NCBI RefSeq assembly: GCF_001675165.1
Contig: NZ_LROS01000044.1
Location: 124,001-188,000 of the forward strand
DNA length: 64,000 nt
Source: Clostridium ragsdalei P11
GTDB taxonomy: Bacteria; Bacillota; Clostridia; Clostridiales; Clostridiaceae
Direction of reading: 5' to 3'
The first letter of the stretch is position 1. Each line of letters begins with the position of its first letter. A program made the translations under genes and the position numbers. Of this stretch, positions 16,222 to 25,233 are shown piece by piece. The notes under the pieces were generated by a model, which made no database searches, was not told where the DNA came from, and saw only the letters and a program-made list of their open reading frames with translations.

Positions 16222-17190
16222 TTATAGTAAACAAGCTGCATCTTGAGTGTCGATATATTGTTCTAGCTCTCCAATAGAGTTTCCAACAAGCTCGTAGACA
16301 AGATACTCCGGTTTTACAAAATCCAGCAGCTTTTTTACACAAGTGTCTGTAAAAGGCTTATGGCTGTCTATATTAAAAACATGCATATACATTTCTTCAC
16401 TCATTGGAGGTAACGTAAACTCTTTTCCTCTTGTGCTACTTATTTTTTCCATTACGTATTCACCTGATAAAGAACAATTAAGATGTATACCCTTTATTAT
16501 TTTTTTTAATTCTCCTAAATTTTTTACAGTATTTATTATATATTCAATTCCCTGTTTTTCACTTTTAAGATGCAAATTTGTATTCATTAAATGTGATGTA
16601 TCCAATACAAATCCTTTATTTGAATAATTAACTTTATCTAATAACCTATACGCATTTTCATAACTTAACATGGTAAATCCAGGCCACCACTCATTTTCAA
16701 ATAGTAATTTTATGTTTGTATCCATGCCTTTAAAAACTTCATTTATTAGATCACTAGCAGCATCTATAATTTCTTTATCAGTATATGTAAAATCATAATT
16801 GAAAACATGCTTTTCTTGTACATGAGCTACATGAAGAACAGCATATTCTGCACCAATCTTATCAGCCATTTTAATCTCTTTTCTGTAGTGCTCTATCATA
16901 ATTTCTCTGTTAGTACCACCATAATATTTTTCAATAACATCCAAACTTTTGAATTGTTTTAAAAGTTCCTGTGTATTATTATTCCAAAAATCTAGCCATG
17001 TAGGATAATACTTTAAATGGACGCCTTTAACAAGGTTACATGGAATAATATTTTCATCTAACCCTATGGGATGCAAAAGCTCAATACCATTCATTTTATG
17101 TTTTTTTAAAAATTTTATGATATTATTTTTATTACAATCAAATCTTTCAACATCATAATTATATGTAGACAAATTCATTAACTTTAGCAT
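16222..17190 (-). CDS. TIM-barrel (AP endonuclease 2 superfamily) protein, possible CbiR cobamide hydrolase
   Basis: 322 residues, no signal peptide. The fold class is suggested by alternating strand motifs: MNGIELLHP, EYAVLHVAHVQ, IKLLFENEWWPG, KGFVLDTSHLM, IKGIHLNCSL and YLVYELVG. The Glu, His, Asp and His in these strands are metal-ligand candidates as in sugar-phosphate isomerase/AP endonuclease 2 barrels. CbiR, a cobamide-remodelling enzyme that cuts the nucleotide-loop phosphoribosyl bond, belongs to this superfamily. Because this gene closes a B12-riboswitch operon containing a transporter, CbiR is my preferred reading; a generic isomerase is the alternative. Confidence 0.6.
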   Translation of the reverse strand: MLKLMNLSTYNYDVERFDCNKNNIIKFLKKHKMNGIELLHPIGLDENIIPCNLVKGVHLKYYPTWLDFWNNNTQELLKQFKSLDVIEKYYGGTNREIMIEHYRKEIKMADKIGAEYAVLHVAHVQEKHVFNYDFTYTDKEIIDAASDLINEVFKGMDTNIKLLFENEWWPGFTMLSYENAYRLLDKVNYSNKGFVLDTSHLMNTNLHLKSEKQGIEYIINTVKNLGELKKIIKGIHLNCSLSGEYVMEKISSTRGKEFTLPPMSEEMYMHVFNIDSHKPFTDTCVKKLLDFVKPEYLVYELVGNSIGELEQYIDTQDAACLL

Positions 17191-17202
17191 TTTTTATATC
17201 TC

Positions 17203-17910
17203 CTATTTACTTTTAGTATTTTCGTTTACTACACAAATTTTTACAGACGCATTGGTACCCATAGTAAGTTGACTTTTTAATTTTTTAGAATTGTCAAATA
17301 CAATTTTTACAGGTATTTTTTCAACTTTTCTGTTATGCTTTCCGTCAGTTGAATATGCTGTGGGATTTAACGCATCTTCTGTCATTTCACCTATAGATTT
17401 TATTTTTCCTTGAAATTTTTGTGAACCATATTCATCTATAGTTATCTGAACAGGTTGTCCAACCTTTAATCTTCTTATTTTTGTTTCATCTATCTTTGCA
17501 GTAACATAAAAATTTTCAGGATCTGCTAAAAGTGCTGCAGTTTTTCCTGGAGATAAAACTTCCCCTGCATTCACTTCCTTTTTTACAACAATACCGTCAA
17601 TAGGTGATTTTATTAAAGATTGTTCTATACTAGAGTCCGGAAGATTACCCATATCCTGACGTGCCAATATTTCATCTTTGCTAACTAAATCTCCTTCGTT
17701 TACATTAAATTGTAGTACTTTTCCTTGAATTTGTGAACCTACTTTAATCACATCAGCAGTAACTTTTGCATCATCAGCAGCTACATAATACACGTGTTCA
17801 TATACATAATAGGAAACCCAACCAATAGCTATCATTAAAACTGATGCTAATATTCCTATAACCACTTTTTTACGATTTTTAATTATATTAATGACTGTAC
17901 CAAGTTTCAT
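17203..17910 (-). CDS. HlyD/EmrA-type membrane-fusion protein
   Basis: 235 residues. One N-terminal membrane helix (about 16-38) is followed by a biotinyl-lipoyl-like domain (VGSQIQGKVLQFNVNEGDLV; SPIDGIVVKKEVNAGEVL). A beta-barrel part contains VTAKIDETKIRRLKVGQPV and the family's YGSQKFQGKIKSIG. There is almost no coiled-coil hairpin, so it is shorter than typical EmrA. It is 18 bp from the next adaptor gene upstream and 12 bp from the CbiR-like gene, within the B12 operon. No cognate ABC, RND or MFS pump lies beside it; its partner is unknown. Confidence 0.8.
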   Translation of the reverse strand: MKLGTVINIIKNRKKVVIGILASVLMIAIGWVSYYVYEHVYYVAADDAKVTADVIKVGSQIQGKVLQFNVNEGDLVSKDEILARQDMGNLPDSSIEQSLIKSPIDGIVVKKEVNAGEVLSPGKTAALLADPENFYVTAKIDETKIRRLKVGQPVQITIDEYGSQKFQGKIKSIGEMTEDALNPTAYSTDGKHNRKVEKIPVKIVFDNSKKLKSQLTMGTNASVKICVVNENTKSK

Positions 17911-17928
17911 ATTAACCCACCTTTTTCA

Positions 17929-18684
17929 TTATTTCAATCCAACCTCTGCAAACATACCTGGTTTTAAAAGTCCATTTTTACTATTTAAAGTTACCTTTAC
18001 AAGAACATCCTGGCTCTGTAAATTCACTTTTGAATTTATGACAGCTATCTTTCCCGAAAACTCATTATCTGAGATATCTGGTACTTTTATCACTACACTC
18101 TGCCCAACTTGAATTTGATTTAAAATGTTTATTGGTGCATATACATTTACATAGAGATTCTCTGCATTAACTATTGAAACAAGTGGTTTACCTGGAATAA
18201 CCATGTCTCCTACATTAATGTTTTGTGAACTTACTGTACCTGAAATAGGTGCTGTAATAGAGGCATCTTTTAAAGATGCCTCTGAAGTTTTTAATTGAGC
18301 TTGAGCCTGAGCCAGCTCAGATTGATATTCAGAAATATTAGATGCAGTTGAAATAGTTGCACTAGATAGGTTTGCCTGTGCTGCATTTACTGCTGACTTA
18401 GCCTGATCAACTTTGCTCTGTAAATCTGATGTATCTAATTTAATAACAACATCTCCCGAATTTACCTTTTTACCTAATTCTGTGGATATTTCAGAAACTC
18501 TTCCGGAAATATTAGAAGTTATATCTACATTGTCATTTGTTGCAATCTTTCCACCCATTATAAAGTTAGTATCAGAATTTGATATAGCTAAGTTTGTAGA
18601 TTTAGTATTACTTATACTATTTGTAGAACTGCATCCACTAAAAAATATTCCAATAGCTAAACAAAATAAAATAGCTTTTTTCAT
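17929..18684 (-). CDS. HlyD/MacA-type membrane-fusion lipoprotein
   Basis: About 251 residues from the chosen ATG at 18684, which follows GGAGG by six bases; an in-frame codon at 18744 would overlap the upstream gene. The signal segment ends in FFSGCSS, a lipobox. The mature chain has a lipoyl half-motif (ITSNISGRVSEISTELG), a helical hairpin rich in Ala and Gln (about 95-150), the second half-motif (ITAPISGTVSSQNINVGDMV) and a beta-barrel. It is an extracellular adaptor without an adjacent pump. It presumably acts with the other adaptor at 17203-17910. Confidence 0.82.
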   Translation of the reverse strand: MKKAILFCLAIGIFFSGCSSTNSISNTKSTNLAISNSDTNFIMGGKIATNDNVDITSNISGRVSEISTELGKKVNSGDVVIKLDTSDLQSKVDQAKSAVNAAQANLSSATISTASNISEYQSELAQAQAQLKTSEASLKDASITAPISGTVSSQNINVGDMVIPGKPLVSIVNAENLYVNVYAPINILNQIQVGQSVVIKVPDISDNEFSGKIAVINSKVNLQSQDVLVKVTLNSKNGLLKPGMFAEVGLK

Positions 18685-18706
18685 CTGCATCCTCCCATGA
18701 ATCATA

Positions 18707-19450
18707 TTATTTCCAATCATCTGAATAACCGTCATGTATGCCATCAGCTAAGTATTTCCATACAACTATATCCCCAGTATGATATATCCACTGACCACTT
18801 CCAACGTTTGGTTTTACAAACTTGCTTTGTCCCTTTTTTCTAACATAATAACACCATCCAGAAAGCCTTCCTGCCTTTTTCTCTTCCAGCCCTTTTATAG
18901 CTGCAAAATATACTGTAGAAGCAGATCCCGTACATTTGTAATTTATTTTAGCATCATCCAAAATTCTTTCCGTTATGTAACCTACCGTTTCACCGTCCAT
19001 GTTGTTTACATCTTTTCTTAAAAAAACACTATTACCATTAACTGTATCAATAAACTGAAAAGAATTATTTTCTTCTGGATCACCCGACTTAACCACTATA
19101 TTTTCACCTGAAGATTGGGAAGCTTCAGGATTATTTTCTTTCTGGCTGGAATTACTCCCTGAGCCACTTCCCGCAGAACTTATATATGAGGATTTATCAT
19201 TTTTTTGAGTTTCAGAAGAAGGTGCTCCACTGGAGCTTTTAGATGAATCTTTTGATTTTCCATTTTCTTTATCTTTAGCACCCTGTGACTGACTAAGTGC
19301 CTTTGATTTACTATTTGTATCTTGAGAACTTGTCTGCTTATTTGTAAGGCTATCACTATACATTCTCTCAGCCTTTATAGCAAATGTAAATAAGATGGCA
19401 CAGACCACAAATGCTACTACAGCTATAATATATTTTTTCTTTTTATTCAA
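18707..19450 (-). CDS. Membrane-anchored DUF4430 (transcobalamin beta-like) protein, copy 1
   Basis: 247 residues. An N-terminal membrane helix (about 5-24) is followed by a Ser/Lys/Gly-rich linker of roughly 85 residues with no sortase signal. A C-terminal DUF4430 domain (about 125-245) contains GETVGYITERILDDAKINY, YFAAIKGLEEKKAGRLSGWCYYVRK and GDIVVWKYLADG. Pfam names this family after the transcobalamin C-terminal beta domain. It sits directly after an ECF S-component gene, so I infer that it presents a corrinoid to that S-component at the outer face of the membrane. Confidence 0.72.
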   Translation of the reverse strand: MNKKKKYIIAVVAFVVCAILFTFAIKAERMYSDSLTNKQTSSQDTNSKSKALSQSQGAKDKENGKSKDSSKSSSGAPSSETQKNDKSSYISSAGSGSGSNSSQKENNPEASQSSGENIVVKSGDPEENNSFQFIDTVNGNSVFLRKDVNNMDGETVGYITERILDDAKINYKCTGSASTVYFAAIKGLEEKKAGRLSGWCYYVRKKGQSKFVKPNVGSGQWIYHTGDIVVWKYLADGIHDGYSDDWK

Positions 19451-19471
19451 TCACAATCATCTCCTTTTCCC

Positions 19472-20179
19472 TTAATCTACTATATTTTCGCCATTTATAT
19501 AAGTTATGCTAAGCTTTTTCTTATACCTCTGTAGGACAGGAAAAAAACTATCGTAAAATATAATTGAAAATATGAAAGAACCCCCTCCATGCAAAATATC
19601 AAAGGTAAGTCCTGATATATATGCTCCTATAATACTTGCTATATTTATAGGTTTTATAAATGCAGATACATACCATATATTCATAATCCAATCGAACATA
19701 AATCCAAACAAAAAGCATACAAGAGAAAACTTTATAGCTGAAACTTTAGTTCCCTTTCTACCCCAAAAACCCGCTATAATTCCTACAAGTCCCCAGGAAA
19801 ACATCTGCCATGGAGTCCAAGGTCCTTGTCCAAAAAATATATTAGATAAAAAAGCTGTGCTGCTTCCCACTAAGAAACCTTCATAAGGACCGAACACAAA
19901 ACCAGTTAGTGCTACTAAAAAAGTTACCGGCTTTACATTTGGAACAGGTGCAAAAGCTACTCTTGAAACAGCTGCAAAAGCACTTAATGTAGCTATAATT
20001 GCTATTTCCTTTGTACCTGCATTGCTTTTTTCAAAATAAAAATAGCTTAAAAAAAGTATGGCAAATACCCCAATTGTAGACATAAGAGAAGCTCCTGTTT
20101 GAACATCATTTTTAAATGTAAGAGCCATAAGAGCTATAATAATAACAGCCGTAAATGGAATTACTATTTTTTTTATCAT
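19472..20179 (-). CDS. ECF transporter S-component, copy 1
   Basis: 235 residues with about six to seven hydrophobic segments. The central motif FFGQGPWTPWQMFSWG with FVFGPYEGFLVGS is typical of one ECF S-component family found beside EcfA/T genes. The substrate is not defined by sequence alone; riboswitch control and DUF4430 neighbours point to cobalamin or a precursor. A near-identical copy is at 22919-23608. It would use the ATPase and T-component encoded at 23605-26152. The ATG follows GGAAGGTG. Confidence 0.8.
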   Translation of the reverse strand: MIKKIVIPFTAVIIIALMALTFKNDVQTGASLMSTIGVFAILFLSYFYFEKSNAGTKEIAIIATLSAFAAVSRVAFAPVPNVKPVTFLVALTGFVFGPYEGFLVGSSTAFLSNIFFGQGPWTPWQMFSWGLVGIIAGFWGRKGTKVSAIKFSLVCFLFGFMFDWIMNIWYVSAFIKPINIASIIGAYISGLTFDILHGGGSFIFSIIFYDSFFPVLQRYKKKLSITYINGENIVD

Positions 20180-20214
20180 TTTACACCTTCCAATATTTTT
20201 AATACATTAATAGT

Positions 20215-22104
20215 CTATTTAAATTTATATATACCTCTCCCTGCATTTCCCTTAAACATCTTATATGCCTCAAGTGCTTGAGTTGCCTGTTCCGTTGCCA
20301 TAGCATTGTATCCTGTTCCTTTTACATGGCAGAATCCTCCACCTGCTACTTCATAACTTAAAAGGGCATCTATTGTGGTCTTCCCATTTTTAGTAAAAGA
20401 TTCACTTGTAGGATCTATTCCGTTGGCACAGAGAGCTATTATGACCTGTGATATACTCTCACTATTAGATACTCCCCAGGAAGAATAACCACCATCTGCA
20501 TCTTGCATAGAAGAAAGTTTATCAAAAGCTGTACTAACAGCATCCTTCACATCTTCTTTATCTTTATAAGGTGCTAAAGCCGTAAGTGCCATACCAGTCA
20601 TATCCGGATCAGCTTTCTCCCCAGCATAATCCCAACCTTTATCATTTGTTCTATTCTTTAAGACTTCACTTATTAATTTATCTCTTGTCCATGCAGAATC
20701 TTGTGGTATGTTAAAGTTTCCAGAATCCAGAGCTATAAGTGCAAATACTTCTGCATTTATTCCCTGTTCCGATATATCTTTGTTATTATATATCTTTTCT
20801 ATGAGATTATAACTTTTATCACCAGCCTGAAAATTTGTAGGATCCTGTCCTATGGCCATAAGTGCTAAAGTAGTCCTCTCATAATCAGTAGGTTGTGTTA
20901 ATTCTCCATTTACAGAACTTATGCTATTTTGAAGATTACTCAGATAACTTGCAGGAACTGCTGCCCTATATCTCGATATTGCTAATGCCTGCCAATCATC
21001 TAATCCTTCTTTTTCTGCATTACTTAGTATTTTGCTTACAGCTGAATTTAAGGAATTGTCTACAGAAGAAGAAACTCCACTAGATATACCTTCAATTTCA
21101 TCTAAAATTGAATCAGGTACAACTAAATTGCTGCCTAAAGCTGTAAGTACAGTATTATCTGACATATTAGATTTTATAAAATTTGAAGTATTAGTAGAAA
21201 TAGTTTTATAAACAAGTACCATAGGAGCAGATTTTTCTGCTGCAAGATCTGAACCTGAAAGTGCATCTGCAAATTCATTTCCACTTGGTCCGTCTCCTTC
21301 TGCTATATAAACATTGTCAAATTTAAGATCTGATTTAAAATTTTGAAGTATAGAAAGATTTGTTTCAAATCTAGTAGAACCTCCTAACCTTTCAGCATTT
21401 GGAAGTACATTTTTTACGTTATCTCCTATAGAAGCAGTTCCCCCTACTACATAAGTCTTTTTTACGTTACTGCCTTTTATATAGTTACTTACTACATCTG
21501 GTAGGCTTCCACTTCCTGATAAAAGTATTGGCATGCCTTTACTTGCAGCTATTGGTGCTATAGAGAGGCTATCTGCATAACCATTTCCTGATGCAACTAC
21601 GGCACTATCTACATTACCAATATTCTGGGCTACCTTCACTGAAGTTTCATATCTATTTGTACCTCCAAGTCTTTGTATATCACTTATCCCAAGACCTTTT
21701 AGTTGAGTTACTATATTGTCAGATAATGAAGCTGTTCCTCCAATTAAAAACACCTTACTTGCTTTAAGTCTTTTAATTTCACTTATAGTATTATCATTTA
21801 AGGCATCCTGCCTTGAAAGAATTATAGGTGCATTGAATTTTTTTGCAAGAGGAGCTGCACAAAGAGCATCTGCATAACCATATCCCTGTGCTATAACTAC
21901 AGTACTGGACCCATCTTTCCACCCATTTTGACTTATTTTAAGTGAAGTTCCAATTCTATCGCTTCCATAAATTCTATCTCTAGTTATAGTTTTAGCAGCA
22001 GAATTTTTACTTCCTGCATCAGCATTTACATTTGCTTCAAACCCAGATATTGTAATACCCAGTGTACATAAAAATACAATAAACTTATTAATATTCTTTT
22101 TCAT
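20215..22104 (-). CDS. CWB2 wall protein with alpha/alpha-toroid domain (intrinsic-factor alpha-like)
   Basis: 629 residues. A signal peptide (about 1-28) is followed by three cell-wall-binding type 2 repeats (about 40-340) with motifs RIYGSDRIGTSL, VVIAQGYGYADALCAAPLA and VFLIGGTASLSDN. CWB2 repeats tether proteins to anionic wall polymers in clostridia. The C-terminal 280 residues form an alpha/alpha toroid of the terpenoid-cyclase/prenyltransferase type, with PTDYERTTLALMAIG, ADPDMTGMALTALAPY and DADGGYSSWG. This is the fold of the intrinsic factor alpha domain. There is no DUF4430 in this chain; the two membrane-anchored DUF4430 proteins flanking it could supply the beta half. Confidence 0.82.
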   Translation of the reverse strand: MKKNINKFIVFLCTLGITISGFEANVNADAGSKNSAAKTITRDRIYGSDRIGTSLKISQNGWKDGSSTVVIAQGYGYADALCAAPLAKKFNAPIILSRQDALNDNTISEIKRLKASKVFLIGGTASLSDNIVTQLKGLGISDIQRLGGTNRYETSVKVAQNIGNVDSAVVASGNGYADSLSIAPIAASKGMPILLSGSGSLPDVVSNYIKGSNVKKTYVVGGTASIGDNVKNVLPNAERLGGSTRFETNLSILQNFKSDLKFDNVYIAEGDGPSGNEFADALSGSDLAAEKSAPMVLVYKTISTNTSNFIKSNMSDNTVLTALGSNLVVPDSILDEIEGISSGVSSSVDNSLNSAVSKILSNAEKEGLDDWQALAISRYRAAVPASYLSNLQNSISSVNGELTQPTDYERTTLALMAIGQDPTNFQAGDKSYNLIEKIYNNKDISEQGINAEVFALIALDSGNFNIPQDSAWTRDKLISEVLKNRTNDKGWDYAGEKADPDMTGMALTALAPYKDKEDVKDAVSTAFDKLSSMQDADGGYSSWGVSNSESISQVIIALCANGIDPTSESFTKNGKTTIDALLSYEVAGGGFCHVKGTGYNAMATEQATQALEAYKMFKGNAGRGIYKFK

Positions 22105-22131
22105 ATTACTTTCATTCCCTTCTCTTTTATT

Positions 22132-22896
22132 TTAGAAACTGCTCTTTCCCCAGTCACCTTCATAGCCATCATGAATTCCATCAGCAAGATACTTCCAAAC
22201 TATTACATCACCATTGTGCCATGTCCACTGTCCACTGCCTATATTAGGTTTGTGAAATACGTTGTCTCCATTTTTTCTGATATAATAGCACCATCCTGAA
22301 AGTTTTCCAGCTTTTTTCTCTTCAAGTCCATCTATAGCTGCAAAATAAAGTGTAGAAACAGAACCTGTACATCTATAATTTATCTTAGCATCATCCAAAA
22401 TTCTTTCCGTTATATATCCTACAGTTTCACCCTCCATACTTTTGTCCACATCTTTTGAAACAACCATTTTATTGCCGTGGACTGTATCGATAACCTGAAA
22501 AGTACACTTGCTCTCTGGATCTGTAGAAGTAACCTTTACACTTCCTTTTGAGGTAACAGTAGAAGGATTACTTGATTTTGATCCATTTTTAGATTCAGTG
22601 TTTGATGGATAATCTAAAGAAGACTTACTACTTGCAGAAGAAGATCCACCAGAACCAGAAGATTTACTACCGTTTTCAGAAGACTTTGAAGTAGAATCAT
22701 TTTTATTTTCTGCAGCATTACCTGCAGCATTTTTATGGCTGGATTTGCTTTGAGAATTTTCAGCACTCATCTGCTTATTTGTCAGCGTATTAGCATACAT
22801 TCTTTCAGCTTTTAAGCCAAAAGTAAACATAATTACAAATATAGCAAAGGCAGTAATTGCTATAACATACTTCTTTTTGTTCTTCTTAATATTCAT
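22132..22896 (-). CDS. Membrane-anchored DUF4430 (transcobalamin beta-like) protein, copy 2
   Basis: 254 residues, a paralogue of the protein at 18707-19450: the same membrane helix, a longer Ser-rich linker (about 35-125) and the same DUF4430 domain, including GETVGYITERILDDAKINY, LSGWCYYIRK and GDVIVWKYLADGIHDGY. The end extends a few residues further (EGDWGKSSF). The gene follows the second S-component gene by 22 bp, repeating the S-component/DUF4430 pair. Confidence 0.72.
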   Translation of the reverse strand: MNIKKNKKKYVIAITAFAIFVIMFTFGLKAERMYANTLTNKQMSAENSQSKSSHKNAAGNAAENKNDSTSKSSENGSKSSGSGGSSSASSKSSLDYPSNTESKNGSKSSNPSTVTSKGSVKVTSTDPESKCTFQVIDTVHGNKMVVSKDVDKSMEGETVGYITERILDDAKINYRCTGSVSTLYFAAIDGLEEKKAGKLSGWCYYIRKNGDNVFHKPNIGSGQWTWHNGDVIVWKYLADGIHDGYEGDWGKSSF

Positions 22897-22918
22897 AAAT
22901 ACACATTACCTCCTTTAT

Positions 22919-23608
22919 TTATTGCTGGATATAACTTATAATGAGTTTTCGCTTATACCGCTTGAATACAGGTAAAAAGCTATCATAAAATATAATTGAA
23001 AATATAAATGAACTTCCTCCATGTAAAACATCAAAAGTAAGGCCTGATACATATCCTCCTATAAACGTCCAGAAATTTAAAGGCTTTACAAATCCAATTA
23101 TATATTGAAGATCCATAATCCAATCAAACATAAAGCCAAATAAGAAGCATACTACTGAAAAATTAAAAGCTGATACTTTTTTTCCTTTTTTACCCCAAAA
23201 GCCTGCTATAATTCCCACAAGTCCCCAGCAAAACATCTGCCATGGTGTCCAGGGACCCTGTCCAAAGAATATATTGGATAAAAAAGCTGTAGTACTTCCA
23301 ACTAAAAATCCCTCATAAGGTCCAAACACAAATCCAGTTAAAGCAACTAAAAATGTAACAGGTTTTACATTTGGAATAGGCGCAAAAGCTATTCTGCCAA
23401 CGGTGGCAAAAGCACTCAACGTAGCTATAATTGCTATTTCTTTTGTTCCTGCATTACTTTTTTCAAAATAGAAATAACTCATAAACAGTATTGCAAAAAC
23501 ACCAACCATGCACATAACTGAAACTCCGGTTTGAAAATCACTCTTTACTGTAAGCGCCATTAATACTATAATTATGGCAGCTGTAATTGCAATTATTAAT
23601 CTTTTCAT
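22919..23608 (-). CDS. ECF transporter S-component, copy 2
   Basis: 229 residues, very close to copy 1 through most of its length, including FFGQGPWTPWQMFCWG and LTFDVLHGGSSFIFSI. Divergence is greatest in the loop near residues 175-190 (DLQYIIGFVKPLNFWT), where substrate selectivity could differ. Its start ATG overlaps the stop of the double-ATPase gene as ATGA, so it is translationally coupled to it. Confidence 0.8.
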   Translation of the reverse strand: MKRLIIAITAAIIIVLMALTVKSDFQTGVSVMCMVGVFAILFMSYFYFEKSNAGTKEIAIIATLSAFATVGRIAFAPIPNVKPVTFLVALTGFVFGPYEGFLVGSTTAFLSNIFFGQGPWTPWQMFCWGLVGIIAGFWGKKGKKVSAFNFSVVCFLFGFMFDWIMDLQYIIGFVKPLNFWTFIGGYVSGLTFDVLHGGSSFIFSIIFYDSFLPVFKRYKRKLIISYIQQ

Positions 23609-25233
23609 ACCTCACACCTTCCAAGCGCTTCTTCCAATGTAAATATACTGTCTTCCCTATCTCTAAGCAGTTTATTCATGGAAGTAGTATAAAATATTCC
23701 ATCTCCTAGTACCTGTTTTTTATCCCCATCCGCTACTATGGCACCGTTAAACATAATCATATACCTTTTGCAAAAATTACTGGCAAAATCAGTATCATGG
23801 GTTATGAGTACAATAGATGTGCCTTTTTTATTTAATCTTTCCAGTAATTTGCCTAACTTATATTTAAGTCCACTTTCCAGTCCCCTGGTAGGTTCATCAA
23901 GTAAGATTATATCCGGCTGCAAAACAAGTATAGTGGCAATTGCTACCCTTTGACGCTGTCCACCACTTAAATCTCTTGGATTTTTTTCTCTCAAGTCATA
24001 TATTTCAAGTTCTTTTAAGATATTTTTTATAACCTTCTCATCATATATACCATAGTTATCCATAGTAAATTTTACTTCTTCATATACACTTTCCTTAGAC
24101 AAATAGTCATTAGGATTTTGAGATACATATCCTATATGCTTTGCTATTTGACGTATATTCATCTTAGATGTGTCTTTCCCATAAAGCTTTATTGTTCCTT
24201 CGTAATTCTTAAGCCCCATAACACATTTTAAAAGAGTACTTTTTCCTGCGCCATTAGCTCCCATTATGCTTATAAATTCACCTTTTTTTACATTAAAATT
24301 TAAATTCTTCAAAACCTTTTTTGAGCCATATTTGCAGCCCATTTTCTTTACAGAAAGTACCTCGGCTTCATCGTTTTCCTTAAAAATACTTTTATCCTTT
24401 TCTTTTAATTTCAAAGAACTGTTTAAAATCTTAACCCTTGCATCTTTAAAATCCTGGGGCATAGTATTAAAATCCAATTTTTTAAAAAACTTAAGATAAT
24501 CTGGCATAAACATGTACTGTCTTTCATTGCAATTATCATAAAAATCCTTTTTATCTTTAAACAATTTTAAAGTTCCATCGTTCATAATTGCTATAGAGTC
24601 AACAGTATCAAACCATCTGTTTACTCTCTGCTCAATAACTATAACCGTTATTCCAAGCTCTTGATTTATCTTTTTTACTAAATTTAACATTTCCTCTGCA
24701 GATGAAGGATCAAGCTGAGAGGTAGGTTCATCTAATATTATGCAGCTTGGCATATATACAAGGGCAGAGGCTACTGCCACTTTTTGTTTTTCTCCTCCTG
24801 AGAGAGAAGTTACATCCCTTTCTGCCAAATGAAGTATACCAGAAAACTGAAGAGCTTCATAAACTCTCCTTTTTATCACTTCTTCATCTGCTCCTATATT
24901 TTCAAGTCCAAAAGCTATTTCCCTGTGTACTTTGTTCATAACAAGCTGCTTTTCCGGATCTTGAAAAACCATAGTTATTTTTTTTGCCCTTTCCTTATGG
25001 CTCATTTTGTTTACCAATTCACCATCTATTTTTATTTCTCCACCTATAGTACCTCCATAAAAATTAGGTACTGTTCCTACTATAGCCCTTGCAAGTGTAG
25101 ATTTTCCAGAGCCTGATCTACCTGCTATGAGAAGAAAATCATTTTTCTCCAGAGACAAATTTATGTCTTTTAGCGACTTGTGTTTCTCAAGGGGATAAGT
25201 GAAATTTAAATTGCTAATCTCTATATACGACAT
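23605..25233 (-). CDS. ECF transporter fused double ATPase (EcfA1-A2 type)
   Basis: 542 residues from the ATG at 25233, which has AGGAGAAGG just upstream; a GTG five codons earlier lies within the ribosome site. Two complete ABC domains are fused. The first (about 1-235) has GRSGSGKST, SLSGGEKQKV and SCIILDEPTSQLD. The second (about 290-520) has GANGAGKST, DLSGGQRQRV and DIILLDEPTRGLE. It supplies energy to the ECF transporter. One fused ATPase serving two S-components suggests a shared energising module. The ATGA overlap couples it to S-component 2. Confidence 0.92.
   Translation of the reverse strand: MSYIEISNLNFTYPLEKHKSLKDINLSLEKNDFLLIAGRSGSGKSTLARAIVGTVPNFYGGTIGGEIKIDGELVNKMSHKERAKKITMVFQDPEKQLVMNKVHREIAFGLENIGADEEVIKRRVYEALQFSGILHLAERDVTSLSGGEKQKVAVASALVYMPSCIILDEPTSQLDPSSAEEMLNLVKKINQELGITVIVIEQRVNRWFDTVDSIAIMNDGTLKLFKDKKDFYDNCNERQYMFMPDYLKFFKKLDFNTMPQDFKDARVKILNSSLKLKEKDKSIFKENDEAEVLSVKKMGCKYGSKKVLKNLNFNVKKGEFISIMGANGAGKSTLLKCVMGLKNYEGTIKLYGKDTSKMNIRQIAKHIGYVSQNPNDYLSKESVYEEVKFTMDNYGIYDEKVIKNILKELEIYDLREKNPRDLSGGQRQRVAIATILVLQPDIILLDEPTRGLESGLKYKLGKLLERLNKKGTSIVLITHDTDFASNFCKRYMIMFNGAIVADGDKKQVLGDGIFYTTSMNKLLRDREDSIFTLEEALGRCEV

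Noticed and set aside
20215-21100. Toroid domain as a terpenoid or squalene cyclase
   Set aside because: The fold class is similar, but the catalytic DXDD or DCTAE-type motifs are not seen and the chain is secreted and wall-bound, so an enzyme of isoprenoid metabolism is unlikely.
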